Source: Ectocarpus siliculosus
Lineage: Eukaryota > Sar > Phaeophyceae > Ectocarpales > Ectocarpaceae
DNA length: 64,000 nt
Assembly (NCBI GenBank): GCA_000310025.1
Contig: FN649751.1
Coordinates: 4,751,095-4,815,094, forward strand
Direction: 5' to 3'
Shown here: positions 60,780-64,000 of the stretch, piece by piece
Layout of the letters: every line of letters begins with the position of its first letter
How positions within the stretch are numbered: the first letter of the stretch is position 1
Translations under genes and position numbers: made by a program
Notes under the pieces: generated by a model
What the model saw: the letters and a program-made list of their open reading frames with translations, nothing else
Told to the model about the DNA's origin: nothing
Database searches by the model: none

Positions 60780-62080
60780 TAGCCAAAGCAGGACATTCGT
60801 TTTCATGCAGGTGGGAACACAGGGAGGCGTTATTTGCAGGGGCACTCAGATGTAGCGGGGCTGTTCGGTTTTTCTCACGCTACCACGACCGTGCGGTGCG
60901 TGTTTGGATTCGGTTGAAGTGCGGTGCGTTTTTGCGAGAGGGTGCGTTGCGGTGTGGTGCTGTGCGGTTGTTTTCATGTTACAGCAGTGCGGTGTGGCGA
61001 AGCGCGGAGTGGCACGAGTTTTTCACCTCGGAAAGTGACGGTGCGGTGCCTTACGGTCCAAGCATCACCGCACTGCCCAAGAACACGACACCGAGATTGT
61101 TGCTGTTTGTTTGGCACTGGCTAGGTAGTCTGCGGAGCGGGTGCAGCGGGCCGACAACTGTAGACTTGGAGTGAAACGCGAGGTGGCGGTAGGGAGTTCG
61201 CTGAATCGCGTGTGTGAACGTAAGTGCGCTGGGGGGGGAGACGGGTTCAAAATGTGTTTGGGTTGGACGACTACGAACATTTTATTTAGAGGTGGACTTG
61301 CGGGGGATTGGCCACGACAAGGCCGAGAGTTTGACAACCAGCAAGTAGGCTATTCACCTCGCCGCTACAAGCTCATGGTGAGCCAACACGTTTATCGATA
61401 GAGACAGGGCATGCATTTTCATGAAGATGGACAAATTCAGGAGGTTGTGTCCGGCAGGGTCGGCATTGGGTATTGTGCGGGGCGGAAGCAGCAGGCCTTC
61501 TGCGGTAGACCTGGAGTGAAAGCGTCACGCGACAAAAGAGGATCTCGACTTCAAACACACCGAGCACCGGCTTCTAATTGGCAACATATCACTGCGGACT
61601 TACGTTTGGGTTGAACGGTTGCGAAAATGGAAACAATGATTGGAGGTGGAGCTGCGGGGTCGACCATAACAAGGCAGCATGCCACACAAGCAGGCATATA
61701 GTAGCCCTTCCGCGACAAGCGCATCTCTTCTGTTGTCACCTCGTTTTTGGTGGAGGAATTTCCGAGATCTTACCTGGGACTGGCTGGCGACGAGAGACTC
61801 GACCAACCCAGATATTTTCTTTGATCGCTTGTTTCTGTCCCTCAGTGGTAACCGTTTGACATGCTGGAGTGAGAGGTAAAGACAGTCGGATACGGGGGGA
61901 AGAAAACGCGGATGATGGGAGCGGAAGATGAACATGAGGTCGCGCCGCCTGGTCGCGTTTGTCGCCTGGTCGCGTCAACAGGCATTGCTTGCTGTTCGTC
62001 ATTACCAATGGTAGATGGTAAACGAGTGCTCGGCTGGGGAATGAATTCACGGGTGCAGCCTGTGTATGTATGTTTTCAGC
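60780..62080 (+). repeat. Duplicated 3'-flank module (two tandem copies)
   Basis: The module at about 60780-61400 is followed by a diverged copy at about 61400-62080. Each has GACATTCG/GCATGCATTTTCATG, then TAGACTTGGAGTGAAA or TAGACCTGGAGTGAAA, then a GGGTTG...CGA/CGGTTGCGAA block, then GAGGTGGACTTGCGGGG or GAGGTGGAGCTGCGGGG and CAAGGC. Gene 2 has one such module at about 33000-33720. No coding potential is evident. Confidence 0.65.
60885..61060. repeat. GTGCG-type array in 3' flank of gene 3
   Basis: Repeated GTGCGGTGCG and GTGCGTTG blocks at the position equivalent to 33114-33430 behind gene 2, so the array predates that duplication and has since diverged. Confidence 0.6.
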
Positions 62081-63903
62081 AGCTGCTTCACGGTAGCTTT
62101 GGACACGGTTTCGCTGCTGCTGCCGCATGTTCGCAAATCGCCATTCGAATACGGGCAAGAAGGGCGAGTTGTGTATATTCCGTGTTCTTGTGATGTTCTA
62201 TTTTCATATGCACAGCATCCAACACTTCGTTCGGTTCATTTCTTGCATTGTAGTTCACTTGTTTGGGTGTTTTGATGCATTTTGCTAGTGTCGTATTTTT
62301 GTTCGCCACATCCGCGTCGCCTGAATGCGGTTCGAAGTATGTGGTTTTAGCCCTCAATATCCTGACGCTGATGTTGTAAATTCCGACGTAAGCGAGCTTT
62401 TCTTGCAAAGTGAGTTTTTCTCTCGCTTCCGCTCCTGGTCTAGTGGATAGCGCTAGTTCGTGTGTACACAGAGGGAAGAGAGTGCTGACCTCTTCTCACA
62501 TTAAAAATCGAAGGCAACGTACCGCAGGAGGGGAGGGTAGAGAGGGGCTCTTCTCTTCTGTGTGACCACGGGTTGGAGTAAACGGCACTAGTGCTGTGAG
62601 CGCTGATTTGAAGTGAAGACAAAACAAAGAAAAAACAATGTTGCAAATCGCTGGCCGCTGACGGAAAGTGAAATACTGGTGTTTGTTTGTGATGTTCTTC
62701 GGAGTTGGCGAGCTGTACATGAGTACAGTGTATCGCCCCTGAAAAATATCGGTCGTAGAATACGCTAAATAAGGTAGTCTCTGCTTCGGAGGTTGTTACC
62801 TACCTTGACGGCCTCGGCGGGTTTAGAAGTGGTGTACTTTGCCTCCCACATTTAAAACGTACAGTAGAACTTCAAGGTCCCATAAAAACCTTTGCTGCCC
62901 AGTCACTCTCACGTGACTACTTGTCTCACCGACCACGACCAAACGCGGTTTGTATGCACGATCAACCACTTCCCTCAGACACCACGACAAGACCCGGGGC
63001 TCTGGGCGCCTTGTCCGCCGCCTACTGTGTTTCGTTTCACGGGTAGGCGGCGAGTATGGCTGTGACTTCGGGAGAATGCGAGCAGCGGCCAGTCTGTAGG
63101 CTAGCTATGTTCCAATCCACCGCTACACCACGATCACCACTTCTTCCTCTTCTCCCGCGCGGAATCCTTTCCGTGCTCATTCTTCCCTGAACACTCCACC
63201 CAGATATTGTTGGTCTGTGCCTCACTCGTGAGGTGGCTGCCGAACGTCGAGCCGAATGACGCGTTTCCGGCAACACCCATTCAGATGCCCGGTACACTGC
63301 TTCCAGGCTCTTCCGTTCCAGTGCAGTTAAAAACGCGTATCTACAAAATTTATTACAGGTTGTCGCCTCTCTAGCTTCAGGTCTCCCAGCAGGAAGGCAG
63401 GGAGAGGCCCAAACAGCTCAAACCATCGAATTCCTCTTTGCTAGCCCCGCTCATGTGGGAGCGTTGTTTCAGTTTCGATTCTCTATAATTATCCGGGCGG
63501 CAATATAGGAAGTCCGGAGAAAACTGGCCACAAAGTCGACCATCCAATTCCCTGGCATGCGTATACTACCTACACGTTGGAGAACACTCACTCCCAGCCC
63601 TTGCCGGATCACGTTTAACGACGATATTTTATATTTTCAATGGGTGCTAATCCTGCCGCACGCCTCAGCGGGGGGGTCATGGTCTCTCGATGGACTGCAC
63701 AATCACATCCAACGCCCTGCGTCACCCAGCTCAGTAATCTTCGGCTCAAATTGTACTTCGCGTATGAGAATAATCGGTACAAAAGGGAGGGGGAAAGTGT
63801 GAACTCGTTAACCCTTATCCGAACACCTTAAACGCAAGGAACCCAGCCCCAGGCCTGCATATCGACACTGCTACCTATGTGTGTGTCCTCATATCGAAAC
63901 CAA
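62081..63903. other. Intergenic spacer between gene 3 and an inverted copy
   Basis: No gene is supported. The last 100 bp, read on the minus strand, match the 3' flank after the array stop codons (GGGGCTGGGTTCCTTGCG), so this is the tail of the inverted copy that follows. Confidence 0.5.
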
Positions 63904-64000
63904 CTACTGTCCCTCCTGTGGGGGTGGGGAGCCCATCATGGCCTTCATATTCTCTCTTTTCACCCTCACGTTCTTGAAGCGGTCCGTGTTGAGGAAGCGG
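63904..64000 (-). CDS. Last exon of a further 7TM-RGS copy, inverted and cut by the window edge
   Basis: On the minus strand the edge of the window reads RFLNTDRFKNVRVKRENMKA, then MMGSPPPP and a TAG at 63906-63904. This matches the end of exon 11 of genes 1-3 (RFLNTDRFKSVRMQRENVQ). The reading frame is open to the edge. It lies tail-to-tail with gene 3, so the array contains at least one inversion. Whether the copy is complete cannot be seen. Confidence 0.88.
   Translation of the reverse strand, partial: RFLNTDRFKNVRVKRENMKAMMGSPPPQEGQ

Noticed and set aside
62430-62500. tRNA-like 5' half (GGTCTAGTGGATAGCGC)
   Set aside because: No matching T arm (GGTTCRANYCC) and no acceptor-stem pairing at the expected distance.
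1-64000. Integrated large DNA virus sequence or CRISPR array
   Set aside because: Brown algae often carry phaeovirus insertions, but no intronless viral gene block or viral motif was seen; there are no spaced identical repeats of CRISPR type.

Overview
This is an intron-rich eukaryotic window of moderate GC content. Introns are GT-AG with mostly GTRAGT-like donors and range from about 90 bp to 4 kb. The gene content (receptor-like 7TM proteins fused to an RGS domain, dense small DNA transposons, no operons) suggests a stramenopile, most likely an Ectocarpus-like brown alga. That taxon is an inference from gene style, not from a marker gene.

Layout. (1) About 0-7 kb, minus strand: seven phase-consistent internal exons of one large gene of unknown function with a Cys/His-rich, probably zinc-binding segment; it runs off the left edge. 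(2) About 8-62 kb, plus strand: a tandem array of three complete paralogous genes at 7971-19981, 24578-32234 and 47825-59587. Each has 11 coding exons with identical intron phases, and they encode 623, 620 and 614 aa. Each protein has a short Ser/Gly-rich N-terminus, seven predicted membrane helices, a variable linker and a C-terminal RGS domain split over four exons. A truncated relic of the same gene (last two exons only) lies at 45755-46422. The last exon of a further copy, in inverted orientation, is cut by the right edge (63904-64000). The duplicated unit also includes about 2 kb of 3' flank. (3) Between genes 2 and 3: the last exons of an unrelated membrane protein (42581-44318), a decayed non-LTR reverse transcriptase (about 39.9-41.1 kb) and repeats.

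Mobile DNA has expanded the introns. There is an internally deleted hAT transposon with TIRs and a near-perfect 8-bp target duplication (56203-58175). There is a second, non-coding hAT-type element with a perfect 8-bp duplication (9656-11068), and a long-TIR element (11521-12247). There are three hairpin elements with similar palindromic cores, and a roughly 0.6 kb repeat family present in both orientations. A 100-N gap with low-quality flanking sequence lies inside an intron of gene 1, so it does not break the gene.

The three main genes probably act in heterotrimeric G-protein signalling at a membrane: the 7TM part would sense or anchor, and the RGS part would accelerate GTP hydrolysis by G-alpha, as in plant AtRGS1-type proteins. 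Ligands and expression cannot be read from the sequence.
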